A DNA stretch of 64,000 nucleotides from Leadbetterella sp. GTDB taxonomy: Bacteria > Bacteroidota > Bacteroidia > Cytophagales > Spirosomataceae. Location of the stretch: contig JAHBUH010000021.1 of NCBI GenBank assembly GCA_019638185.1, forward strand, positions 19,731 to 83,730, written 5' to 3'. The notes under the pieces are model-generated. The model was not told the origin of the DNA, did no database searches, and saw only the letters and a program-made list of their open reading frames with translations. Shown here in pieces: positions 51,598 through 59,693 of this stretch. Made by a program: the position numbers and the translations under genes. The stretch's first letter is position 1. Each line of letters opens with the position of its first letter.

Positions 51598-53421
51598 ATG
51601 GATAAAATAAAACTTCTTTCAGATGCACTGGCTAACCAGATCGCTGCCGGCGAGGTGGTTCAGCGGCCGGCATCGGTAGTGAAAGAACTTTTGGAAAATT
51701 CCATTGACGCCGGCGGCACCCAGGTCACCCTCATCGTGAAAGACTCGGGTAAGGCCCTCATCCAGGTGATCGATAACGGCTCGGGGATGTCAGCGGCGGA
51801 TGCCCGCATGAGTTTTGAACGGCATGCCACCTCCAAGATCCGGGAGTCTATAGACCTCTTTAACATCCGCACCATGGGATTCCGGGGCGAGGCCCTGTCC
51901 TCCATAGCCGCCGTGGCCCAGGTGGAGCTCCGTACCCGCCGGGAGGAAGACGAGCTGGGCGCCCTGGTTCGGATAGAAGGCTCGGAAGTCAAAGGCCAGG
52001 AGTTTGTACAGGCCGCCCGGGGGACCAGCATTGCCGTAAAAAACCTGTTTTTCAATGTACCCGCCCGCCGGAAGTTCCTCAAGAGCAACCCCGTGGAAAT
52101 GAAGCACATCATTGAAGAATTTCAGCGCGTGGCCCTGGCCCACCCGGAGGTGCAGTTTACCCTCTTTCATAATGACATCGAGATCCTTCACCTGCCCGTG
52201 GCCAAGCTCAGCAAGCGGATCACGGACACCCTGGATAAGTCGTACCGCGACCAGCTGGCCAAGTGCGAGATCGAAACCGACATCGTGAAGGTCACCGGCT
52301 ATGTGGGAAAACCGCAGTCGGCTAAAAAAACGCGGGGGGACCAGTATTTCTTCGTGAACCACCGCTTCATTAAAAGCGCCTACCTCCACCACGCTGTGGT
52401 CAGCGCCTTTGAATCGGCCATTCCGGAGGGAACCTACCCGTTTTACGCGCTTTTCCTGGAGATCAACCCGGAGAATATCGATATCAACATCCACCCTACC
52501 AAAACCGAGATCAAGTTTGATAACGAGCAGGCCATTTACGCGGTGCTCCGGTCCGCCGCAAAGCAGTCGATCGGCGTGTATAACCTCACCCCCAGCATCG
52601 ATTTTGATGCCGATATAAACCTTACGCATTTCTCAGCGCCCACACCACCGGCAGAGCGGCCGGCCCGGCCCACACCCACGGGCGTTTACCGGGCTTCGGA
52701 AATGAACAACAAAGAGAACCTCGAAAACTGGGAAAAGATGTTCGAGTCGTTCAGTTCATCGGTCAATACCGAAGCCGAACCTCAGCAGCAGGTGCTGTTT
52801 TCCAGCAAAGCGAACCGCACCGAAGATTTCCAGAAGACGGATGAGACGAACATCATCCAGATCCACAACACCTACATCCTGACCCAGGTAAAAAGCGGCC
52901 TGATGATCATCCACCAGCGTTATGCGTTTGAGCGGGTGCTCTATGAAAAATACCTGAAAGATATCCAGTCGTCCCAGGCCCACTCCCAGCAGCTCCTCTT
53001 CCCTAAGACGGTGACGCTGAGCGCCCTTGACTATGCCCTGAGCCAGGACATCCTGGACATGATTCAGAGCATCGGCTTCAGCCTGGAGGAGTTCGGTACG
53101 CATACCTACCTGATTAACGGGGTGCCGTCGCAGTTTGCCGATGAAGACGAGGCCGTGCTATTTAAAAGCATCCTGGAATCCTTCAAGGAAAACGAAAATA
53201 ACCGCACCCTGGGCAAGAAAGAGACCCTGGCCCGCACCCTGGCCAAAAAATACGCCGGCCGTATGAACAAGGCCCTGGACAAGACCGAGCTGACCCACCT
53301 GGTGGACCAGCTTTTCGAGACCGCCATGCCCGCTATCAGTCCGGACGGAAAGCCCGTTATGACCATCCTTACGCTGGATAAAGTGGGCGAACTCATTTTT
53401 AACAACGGAAAATTAAATTAA
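51598..53421 (+). CDS. mutL: DNA mismatch repair protein MutL
   Basis: 607 residues. GHKL ATPase N-terminus: DALANQIAAGEVVQRPASVV, ELLENSIDAGG, DNGSGM and GFRGEALSSI; then the DNA-binding and dimerisation domain. In the C-terminal endonuclease domain the metal motif normally DQHA(x)2E(x)4E reads HQRYAFERVLYE (around residue 436), so the first Asp and the His are lost, and the CPHGRP-type motif is SPDGKP. The nicking activity may be absent. Coordinates mismatch repair with MutS. The gene heads a run mutL, rhomboid, rhomboid-like, dxs with gaps of 5, 35 and 4 bp. Confidence 0.95.
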   Translation: MDKIKLLSDALANQIAAGEVVQRPASVVKELLENSIDAGGTQVTLIVKDSGKALIQVIDNGSGMSAADARMSFERHATSKIRESIDLFNIRTMGFRGEALSSIAAVAQVELRTRREEDELGALVRIEGSEVKGQEFVQAARGTSIAVKNLFFNVPARRKFLKSNPVEMKHIIEEFQRVALAHPEVQFTLFHNDIEILHLPVAKLSKRITDTLDKSYRDQLAKCEIETDIVKVTGYVGKPQSAKKTRGDQYFFVNHRFIKSAYLHHAVVSAFESAIPEGTYPFYALFLEINPENIDINIHPTKTEIKFDNEQAIYAVLRSAAKQSIGVYNLTPSIDFDADINLTHFSAPTPPAERPARPTPTGVYRASEMNNKENLENWEKMFESFSSSVNTEAEPQQQVLFSSKANRTEDFQKTDETNIIQIHNTYILTQVKSGLMIIHQRYAFERVLYEKYLKDIQSSQAHSQQLLFPKTVTLSALDYALSQDILDMIQSIGFSLEEFGTHTYLINGVPSQFADEDEAVLFKSILESFKENENNRTLGKKETLARTLAKKYAGRMNKALDKTELTHLVDQLFETAMPAISPDGKPVMTILTLDKVGELIFNNGKLN

Positions 53422-53426
53422 AAGAT

Positions 53427-54092
53427 ATGTTTTCGAACCTTACCCCCATGGTAAAAAACCTGCTGATCGTTAACATCGTGATCCACCTCCTGGCGAACCT
53501 GGTCCCGAACGACTTCATCCGGCAGCTATTCTCTTTTTATAATCCGATTCTGCCCGGCACTCCTGATCTCTGGAACCCCAATTTCAAGCCCTGGCAGATC
53601 ATCTCGTATATGTTCCTGCACAGCCGGGATACCTTCATGCACCTGTTTTCCAATATGTTTGCCCTGCTGATCTTCGGTCCGGCCATAGAGGCCTATATGG
53701 GCTCAGGCAGGTTCCTGAAATACTACATCATCTGCGGTATCGGGGCGGCTTTTTTCAATATGGGAATGGACTACCTGGCCTTTTTCCAGAGCGCGCAGGG
53801 GGATATGGAACTGCAATACCTGGCCATAAAAAGCATGCTGGGAGCCTCCGGCGCCATCTTCGGGATCCTGGTGGCCTTCGCCATGATCTTCCCTAACATT
53901 GAAATGATGCTCCTGTTCTTCCCCGTGCCCATTAAGGCCAAATACTTTGTGGCGATGTACGCCATTTTTGAGATCGTGCAGGCCTTCGGAAGAACCGCCA
54001 CGGGCATTGCCCACTGGGCGCACATCGGCGGCCTGATCACCGGTTTCATTTTATTGCAGTTTTTTCATTTCAAAGAAAGAAAGTTTTATTAA
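53427..54092 (+). CDS. Rhomboid intramembrane serine protease
   Basis: 221 residues, about six TM helices. Catalytic residues are intact: HxxxN-type region FMHLFSNMFAL, the serine in GASGAIFG and the histidine in HWAHIGGLITG. It cleaves transmembrane segments in the inner membrane; substrates are unknown. It begins 5 bp after mutL and is followed by a second rhomboid-like gene. The C-terminus is short and basic (FHFKERKFY). Confidence 0.9.
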   Translation: MFSNLTPMVKNLLIVNIVIHLLANLVPNDFIRQLFSFYNPILPGTPDLWNPNFKPWQIISYMFLHSRDTFMHLFSNMFALLIFGPAIEAYMGSGRFLKYYIICGIGAAFFNMGMDYLAFFQSAQGDMELQYLAIKSMLGASGAIFGILVAFAMIFPNIEMMLLFFPVPIKAKYFVAMYAIFEIVQAFGRTATGIAHWAHIGGLITGFILLQFFHFKERKFY

Positions 54093-54127
54093 ATTCGTAA
54101 TTATTTTCGATAAGGGAGTAAGAATCA

Positions 54128-55039
54128 ATGGGCAAAGTTTTCACTGACATAGTGGACGTTTTTAAAAGGAACAGCAACCAGGCTACCCAGTTGATCATCA
54201 TCAACGTGGTTGTCTTCTTTGGATTCACCCTGATCAAATTCGGAGTGGGCCTGGTGCCGGATTTTGCCCTGACCGCTGATACCATCTCCCGGAATTACCT
54301 GACCGGCAGCAGTTTTATGGAGCTGATCCGCCGGCCCTGGACTCTCCTCTTCCACCCCTTTACCCAGGAAGGCCTCTTTTCCATGGTATTTGACCTGATC
54401 ATCATTTACTGGTTCGGGAATATGCTGGCTGATTTCATAGGCGGAAGGAAAATGCTCCTTACCTATATCTCGGGCTCCTATGTGGCCATTGTCTTTTTCC
54501 TGCTGGTATGGGGATTTTTCAGCCTGCTGAATAAGGAACTTAACTTTAACGGCTACCTCTACGGGGCCTCCGCCGGGGGCTTTGCCCTCATGTACGCCTA
54601 CGTGGCGCTAAACCCTGAAAGTGAGGTCATGTTCTTTACGCTGCGGATCAAAACCCGCCTGCTGGTGCTGGCCCTGCTGGTGCTGTCTATCTTCCGGAAT
54701 CCGCCCCTGGGCGTACTGGACCTGGGCGGGGCGGTCTTCGGCTATGTGCAGATGAAGCTGCTCAGAACCGGCATTAACCTGACCTACGGGCTGGAACGCC
54801 TTTCCATCTGGGTCACAGAGATACTGCAGCCTAAAAAACGCTCCATATTCCAGAAATACAGCCAGAACAAGAGCACGGAAAAGGGCAAGATCATTAAATT
54901 CAGTGAGTTTAACAAAGATACCGTCCCCACGGAAGAGGAGATCGACTATCTGCTGGACAAAATAAACAAAGGGGGCTATTCCAGCCTCACTAACGAAGAA
55001 AAAAACAGGTTGCACAAAGCCAGTCAGAGTGCAGATTAA
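54128..55039 (+). CDS. Rhomboid-fold protein lacking the catalytic His
   Basis: 303 residues, six or seven hydrophobic helices plus a ~70-residue cytoplasmic C-terminal tail (VPTEEEIDYLLDKINKGGYSSLT...), a C-terminal region found in Bacteroidota rhomboids. The serine loop is kept (YGASAGGF, Ser148), but the position of the catalytic His, normally AHLGG, reads VLDLGG (Asp198), and the HxxxN region has Phe and Asp (GLFSMVFDLI). It is therefore likely a pseudoprotease, perhaps a regulator of the active neighbour. The dxs start lies 4 bp downstream of its stop. Confidence 0.83.
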   Translation: MGKVFTDIVDVFKRNSNQATQLIIINVVVFFGFTLIKFGVGLVPDFALTADTISRNYLTGSSFMELIRRPWTLLFHPFTQEGLFSMVFDLIIIYWFGNMLADFIGGRKMLLTYISGSYVAIVFFLLVWGFFSLLNKELNFNGYLYGASAGGFALMYAYVALNPESEVMFFTLRIKTRLLVLALLVLSIFRNPPLGVLDLGGAVFGYVQMKLLRTGINLTYGLERLSIWVTEILQPKKRSIFQKYSQNKSTEKGKIIKFSEFNKDTVPTEEEIDYLLDKINKGGYSSLTNEEKNRLHKASQSAD

Positions 55040-55043
55040 AAAC

Positions 55044-56981
55044 ATGATAGCAAACCAAGGTGAACTCCTGAAAAAGGTCAATTACCCCGCTGACCTGAAA
55101 AAGCTGACTCCCGAGCAGCTCCCACAATTCTGCCAGGAGCTCCGGCAATTCATCATCGACATGGTGTCCGTAAACGGCGGCCATTTCGGAGCCAGCCTTG
55201 GCGTGGTAGAGCTCACCACGGCCCTGCACTATGTGTTTAATACGCCTTATGATCAGCTGATCTGGGACGTGGGTCACCAGGCCTATGGCCACAAGATCCT
55301 GACCGGCCGCAAAGATACTTTCTATACGAACCGCATGTACGGCGGGATCTCCGGCTTCCCGAAAATGAAAGAGAGTGAATACGACGCCTTCGGGGTAGGC
55401 CACTCCTCTACTTCCATTTCCGCCGCGCTGGGCATGGCCATGGCCTCCCGGCATAACGGCATTAAAGACAAGCACCACATAGCGGTGATCGGTGACGGCG
55501 CCCTGACCGCCGGGCTGGCTTTTGAGGGAATGAACCATGCCGGCATGGAAAAAGATGCTAACCTGCTGATCATCCTGAATGATAACTGCATGGCCATTGA
55601 CCCGAACGTAGGGGCCCTGAAAGAATACCTGACAGACATCACCACCTCCAAAACCTATAACAAGGTAAAAGACGATGTGTGGAAACTGCTGGGTAAATTC
55701 AGCACCTTCGGAAAAAGCGCCCGGGAGATCGTGGCTAAGGTGGAAAACGCCGTAAAAGGCGCCCTGCTGAGCCAAAGTAACATCTTTGAGGCGCTGAACC
55801 TGCGCTATTTCGGGCCCATAGACGGTCATGACATAGACCACCTGGTGTCGGTCCTGAATGACCTGAAGGATATCCCCGGCCCCAAGATCCTGCATTGCAT
55901 CACCGTAAAAGGAAAAGGCTATAAACTGGCTGAGGAAGACCAGACCAAGTGGCACGCACCGGGTCTTTTTGATAAAGTCACGGGTGAAATTAAGAAAAAG
56001 GTCCATACCCTTCCCATGCCTCCGAAATTCCAGGAGGTGTTCGGGCATACCATTGTGGAGCTGGCGGAGAAAAACCCGAAGATTGTGGGCATCACGCCGG
56101 CCATGCCTTCCGGTTCCTCGCTGAATATCATGATGAAAGCCATGCCTGACCGGGCTTTTGACGTGGGTATTGCCGAACAGCACGCCGTTACGCTTTCAGG
56201 CGGTATGGCCGCACAGGGTCTGACCGTATTCTGCAATATCTATAGTTCCTTCATGCAGCGGGCCTATGACCAGGTGATTCACGACGTCTGTATCCAGAAC
56301 CTGCCCGTGATCTTCTGCCTGGACCGCGCCGGCTTTGCCGGAGCTGACGGCCCCACCCACCACGGCGCCTATGACATCGCCTACATGCGCTGCATCCCGA
56401 ACATGGTGGTGGCCTCGCCCATGAATGAGGAAGAGCTGAGAAACCTCATGTTCCTGGCCCAGTCAGACAGCTTCCAGGGCGGCAAACAGGCCATCACCCT
56501 GCGCTATCCGCGTGGAGAAGGGGTCATGCCCGACTGGCGGAAACCCTTCTCGGAGATCCGGGTAGGAAAAGGCCGTAAATTGCAGGACGGAGATGACCTG
56601 GCCATTCTCTCTTTCGGCCCCATCGGAAACGAGGCCGCCAAGGCCATCCGCAGCAGCGAACACAGCATAGCCCACTACGATATGCGTTTTGCCAAGCCGC
56701 TGGATGAAGAGCTACTGCACGAGGTCTTCCGCAAATTTGAAAATGTGATCACCGTAGAAGACGGCTGCCTGCAGGGCGGGATCGGATCGGCTATCCTGGA
56801 ATTTATGACCGATCACGGCTACACTTCCCGCGTGAAACGCCTGGGTATCCCGGACCGCATTGTGGAGCACGGTGAGCAGTACCAGCTCTGGGCAGAATGT
56901 GGCTTTGACGCGCAGGGGATACTGGAAGCCATAAATACCCTCCTGCCGGCGGTGGCAGAACCGCCAAGACGCCTGCTGTAG
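55044..56981 (+). CDS. dxs: 1-deoxy-D-xylulose-5-phosphate synthase
   Basis: 645 residues from the ATG at 55044; a GTG at 55029 overlaps the previous stop and is less likely. The first enzyme of the MEP pathway of isoprenoid biosynthesis, using pyruvate, glyceraldehyde 3-phosphate and TPP. Motifs: NGGHFGASLGVVELTTALH, TPP site GDGALTAGLAFEGMNH...LIILNDN, the second half with GIAEQHAVTLSGGMAAQG and DRAGFAGADGPTHHG. Fourth gene of the mutL run. Convergent with the repressor gene. Confidence 0.95.
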   Translation: MIANQGELLKKVNYPADLKKLTPEQLPQFCQELRQFIIDMVSVNGGHFGASLGVVELTTALHYVFNTPYDQLIWDVGHQAYGHKILTGRKDTFYTNRMYGGISGFPKMKESEYDAFGVGHSSTSISAALGMAMASRHNGIKDKHHIAVIGDGALTAGLAFEGMNHAGMEKDANLLIILNDNCMAIDPNVGALKEYLTDITTSKTYNKVKDDVWKLLGKFSTFGKSAREIVAKVENAVKGALLSQSNIFEALNLRYFGPIDGHDIDHLVSVLNDLKDIPGPKILHCITVKGKGYKLAEEDQTKWHAPGLFDKVTGEIKKKVHTLPMPPKFQEVFGHTIVELAEKNPKIVGITPAMPSGSSLNIMMKAMPDRAFDVGIAEQHAVTLSGGMAAQGLTVFCNIYSSFMQRAYDQVIHDVCIQNLPVIFCLDRAGFAGADGPTHHGAYDIAYMRCIPNMVVASPMNEEELRNLMFLAQSDSFQGGKQAITLRYPRGEGVMPDWRKPFSEIRVGKGRKLQDGDDLAILSFGPIGNEAAKAIRSSEHSIAHYDMRFAKPLDEELLHEVFRKFENVITVEDGCLQGGIGSAILEFMTDHGYTSRVKRLGIPDRIVEHGEQYQLWAECGFDAQGILEAINTLLPAVAEPPRRLL

Positions 56982-56993
56982 CTATATCTCATG

Positions 56994-57007
56994 CCGGAGA
57001 ACTCCGG
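56994..57007. other. Short hairpin between dxs and the repressor gene
   Basis: CCGGA-GAAC-TCCGG, a 5-bp stem with a 4-base loop in the 41-bp gap between convergent genes; AAAA follows on the plus strand, so on the minus strand four Us precede it. It is a weak terminator candidate. Confidence 0.35.
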
Positions 57008-57022
57008 AAAATTCAGTTTAGC

Positions 57023-57679
57023 TTACTTCACCGAAGTGCAGGCAATAGCCTTATAAAAATACATAGTAGAGCTGTCTCTGGAAATTTCAAAAGCGCCAAA
57101 CAGCGGATCCGCCCCGGAGCAGAGCAGGCTACCTTCTTTAGTACCCGTATTCAGGCGTTTAATGATCAGCCCGTTTCTTGTGCTGACGGCGTGCACCTTA
57201 CCCCATTCAATGAAGAGATCCGGATCAATACGCTTGAAAAACACAATGGCGCCGTCCGGGAACTCCGGTCCAAGGCCGTCAGAGGAAAGAATGGTAGCAA
57301 AATCAGCTCCTTTGATAGGACTCATCACTTTTTCATAAGAGGCGCCAAATTCCCTGAAATGTGCCGGGCTGATTTCGAGGGTGCGGGCGGACAGGGGCAG
57401 TAGCGGCACCTGATCAGGCAGCCATGATGCCTCGTACCTCACTTCCCGTTCATAAGCCATGGTGCCCGATGCTTTCGGGTTTGCACCAAGCAGGCTGTAA
57501 TCTGCGGTTTTGCCGGACTGAACCACCAGCTCCCGGATCAGCATCTTTTTAGCATGCGGTATGGTGCCGCCTTTCTCCCAATTCTGGATGGTCTTATAAT
57601 GAACTCCCAGTTTTTCACCCAGCTCCGTCTGAGTCAGCTTCAGGGCCTTCCTTACTTTTTTGAGTTCTAAATCGCTCAT
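57023..57679 (-). CDS. XRE-family transcriptional regulator with S24-like domain lacking the serine
   Basis: 218 residues from ATG 57679 (a TTG two codons upstream is less likely). An HTH of the XRE type: LKKVRKALKLTQTELGEKLGVHYKTIQNWEKGG. The C-terminal part resembles LexA/CI-type S24 peptidases: SDGLGPEFPDGAIVFFKRI, then the catalytic-type Lys in NGLIIKRL. The canonical G-D-S-M-x-P reads S-D-G-L-G-P, so the nucleophile Ser is Gly (residue 135). RecA-stimulated self-cleavage is therefore unlikely. It is divergently transcribed from a 71-residue gene across a repeat-rich AT operator. Confidence 0.88.
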   Translation of the reverse strand: MSDLELKKVRKALKLTQTELGEKLGVHYKTIQNWEKGGTIPHAKKMLIRELVVQSGKTADYSLLGANPKASGTMAYEREVRYEASWLPDQVPLLPLSARTLEISPAHFREFGASYEKVMSPIKGADFATILSSDGLGPEFPDGAIVFFKRIDPDLFIEWGKVHAVSTRNGLIIKRLNTGTKEGSLLCSGADPLFGAFEISRDSSTMYFYKAIACTSVK

Positions 57680-57694
57680 AGACAATTCAATAAA

Positions 57695-57764
57695 AATTAT
57701 ATCTTAAAAATAGACAAATAATTATCTTAATATCTTGTAAAGAGATAAAATTATCCTTAAATTT
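57695..57764. promoter_or_regulatory. AT-rich operator repeats between divergent switch genes
   Basis: Three direct copies of a motif AATTAT(AT)CTTAA / AATTATCTTAATA / AATTATCCTTAAA occur at 57695-57708, 57720-57732 and 57749-57761, spaced 25 and 29 bp. A dyad TATCT-n7-AGATA lies at 57731-57747. They are probable binding sites for the XRE regulator. Confidence 0.55.
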
Positions 57765-57765
57765 G
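57735..57765 (+). promoter_or_regulatory. Promoter of the 71-residue gene
   Basis: TTG at 57735-57737 and TAAATTTG at 57758-57765 give a -33/-7 pair with 20-bp spacing, matching the Bacteroidota sigma-A consensus well. The -7 box overlaps the third operator repeat, so binding would repress it. The leader is about 80 nt. Confidence 0.6.
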
Positions 57766-57854
57766 CAGTGTAATAGTTAAAACCACAACAGTGATATAAT
57801 TTATTACGCTAGCAGATAGCAAAAATAAGTTATTAAAGGACAAAATGGATAGAT

Positions 57855-58070
57855 ATGAAAAGATTTTCATTCAAGAAGGGGTATGATCAGCTGCCGGCAG
57901 GAAGAGTTCAGGAAGTGCGGAGCGAGCTGTTTAAGGCGCTGGGCATCAGCCGGGGCTCCCGAAAGGCCTTCCTGATGCGAATGCGCGGCGAGACCGAACC
58001 CAAGGTAACCGAAGCAGAGGCCATAGAAAAGATTTTCAAAGCGGAAGGAATTATCGATATATGGGGATAA
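57855..58070 (+). CDS. Small protein divergent from the XRE repressor
   Basis: 71 residues (MKRFSFKKGYDQLPAGRVQE...). Similar short proteins occur in Bacteroidota next to phage or mobile-element repressors and read F-x-F-K-x-G-Y...ALGI...S-x-x-A-F with an acidic-to-basic helical body ending in IDIWG. The body VRSELFKALGISRGSRKAFLMRMRGE looks helix-turn-helix-like, so a Cro-like or antirepressor role is inferred. No downstream phage genes follow; a 279-bp GC-richer stretch with hairpins precedes the TlpA gene. Confidence 0.7.
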   Translation: MKRFSFKKGYDQLPAGRVQEVRSELFKALGISRGSRKAFLMRMRGETEPKVTEAEAIEKIFKAEGIIDIWG

Positions 58071-58349
58071 TAAAACTTCATCACCAGACCCAAAGAATGA
58101 CTAACAACAAAAAAACACTCTACCGGAACATTATTTGTTCGCCCGACTAACTCCGCTCTACGTTCCGCAGTCGGCCGGTACCTGATGAGTCAGGCCTATC
58201 GTCAAAACTGCATCCTGTATTTCACCCCGGCACCGGCACCCTATAGATTCATAAGCGGCCTGTTCACCCTATACATTCAGCTGCTTTGTGTGCGGGTCTC
58301 ACCCGTGAAGCCCGGTTTTTATCATCGCCAAACCTAAACTATTAAAACA

Positions 58350-59666
58350 ATGAACGTAAAATTTTACGTAAGGGCATTGCTATGCCTTTACCTGACCTAC
58401 CTTTTCTCTATACTTCACCTGAGTGCGCAGACGCCTCAAAAGGATTCCCCACCTGATCCGGTAGTGGCGCTTAAGGTGGGAGACACCCTGCCTCCCGAGC
58501 TTTGGAATCTGCCTTTGGAAGTAGTAAACCACCCGGAAGGGAAGAAAACCATCACCCTGAATGAGTATAAGGATAAGTTGATTATCCTGGATTTCTGGGC
58601 TACGTGGTGCGGGACATGTATAAAAGGTTTCCCTAAGATAAACGATCTTCAAACCCAATGGGGTGATAAAATAAGGATACTGAATGTTACTTATGAAAAT
58701 CAGAATATTATTGATCGGTTTTTTAGCCAGGGGGCCGGGAAGAGTCACCCATATATACTCTCCGTAATTAATAATACATGGTTAAAACAGTATTTCCCAT
58801 ACTTCGGCCTCCCTCATCTGGTATGGATTGATCCTGAAGGTAAGGTTTTAAATACTACCGGTGCAAATCAGCTCTCCTCTGAAAACATAGAAGCTATTTT
58901 AGGACACAACCGGCCCAAAATGATCACTAAAACGGACTTAGACCGTAAGAAGCCTTTGTTTCTAAGTGAACAGTTCGGGGAAGATATGGAGCTTAAATCC
59001 TATTCCATCTTCGCAAAAGGGGTATACCCGGGCTTACCGCATGCCCATTACCTTAAAAAGACGGCGGAAGGCAAGCTGTACGGAAGACAGATGACCAATT
59101 TATCCATGATAGAGATTCTTCACCCTATCGCCGACGAGTTATTCCAGGAAAAAGGCGATGCTTTTAATTCAAAAAGGCTAAAGACAGCCATGGATAGCAC
59201 CGCACTTAAAAGGTTCTATCCGGAAGGAAAGGATCGCTACACCTATGAATTAATAGTGCCGGAGCATAAGGCTGACTCTCTGTATCACTATATGCTGGCT
59301 GACCTTAATAAATACTCGGACTATTCTGTTACCATGGAAAAGATTCCTACAGATTGCCTGATTCTCATCAGAACTTCTGAGGAAGATAAGTTACAGTCTA
59401 AAGGCGGCCCACCGCGTAGTAGATTCTCAAAACCGGTATCCATTTTATGTAACAATTCTATGAAATTCATGGTTGCGCTGCTCAATGATATTTTCCCAGC
59501 AGATCCAGTGATCATTGACGAAACCGGATATACCGGAAAAGTAGATATCGAGATAAAAGGTACTACGAATCTGGCAGAACTCAGGAAAGAACTCAGGCGG
59601 TATGACCTGGGGCTGGTTCAGGTTCGTCGTGACCTTAACACCCTGGTGGTAAGGCATAAAATGTAA
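58350..59666 (+). CDS. TlpA-type thioredoxin with a C-terminal DUF3738/TIGR03435-like domain
   Basis: 438 residues. A signal peptide (MNVKFYVRALLCLYLTYLFS, cleavage near LSAQ) is followed by a TlpA/ResA thioredoxin domain with DFWATWCGTCIKGFPK (Cys87/90) and GLPHLVWIDPEGKV. The C-terminal ~230 residues, ending IIDETGYTGKVDIEIKGTTN and LRKELRRYDLGLVQV, match the pattern of the TIGR03435 (DUF3738) soil-bacterial family. The fusion is directly upstream of a SusC/SusD pair (27 bp before susC), as in other Bacteroidota TlpA-SusCD loci. It may keep SusCD cargo thiols reduced. Base composition is AT-richer than the region to the left. Confidence 0.82.
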   Translation: MNVKFYVRALLCLYLTYLFSILHLSAQTPQKDSPPDPVVALKVGDTLPPELWNLPLEVVNHPEGKKTITLNEYKDKLIILDFWATWCGTCIKGFPKINDLQTQWGDKIRILNVTYENQNIIDRFFSQGAGKSHPYILSVINNTWLKQYFPYFGLPHLVWIDPEGKVLNTTGANQLSSENIEAILGHNRPKMITKTDLDRKKPLFLSEQFGEDMELKSYSIFAKGVYPGLPHAHYLKKTAEGKLYGRQMTNLSMIEILHPIADELFQEKGDAFNSKRLKTAMDSTALKRFYPEGKDRYTYELIVPEHKADSLYHYMLADLNKYSDYSVTMEKIPTDCLILIRTSEEDKLQSKGGPPRSRFSKPVSILCNNSMKFMVALLNDIFPADPVIIDETGYTGKVDIEIKGTTNLAELRKELRRYDLGLVQVRRDLNTLVVRHKM

Positions 59667-59693
59667 TCCTTTTAAAATCAAATTAATACAACT

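Noticed and set aside
54990-56183. A 397-residue minus-strand frame opposite dxs.
   Set aside because: Lies antisense to a strongly conserved gene, composition is that of a shadow frame and no family is recognisable.
58182-58189. CTGATGAG, the hammerhead ribozyme core sequence, in the gap before the TlpA gene.
   Set aside because: No stem II closing pairs or GAAA segment follow it; the surrounding CCTGATGAGTCAGG is just a short self-complementary hairpin.
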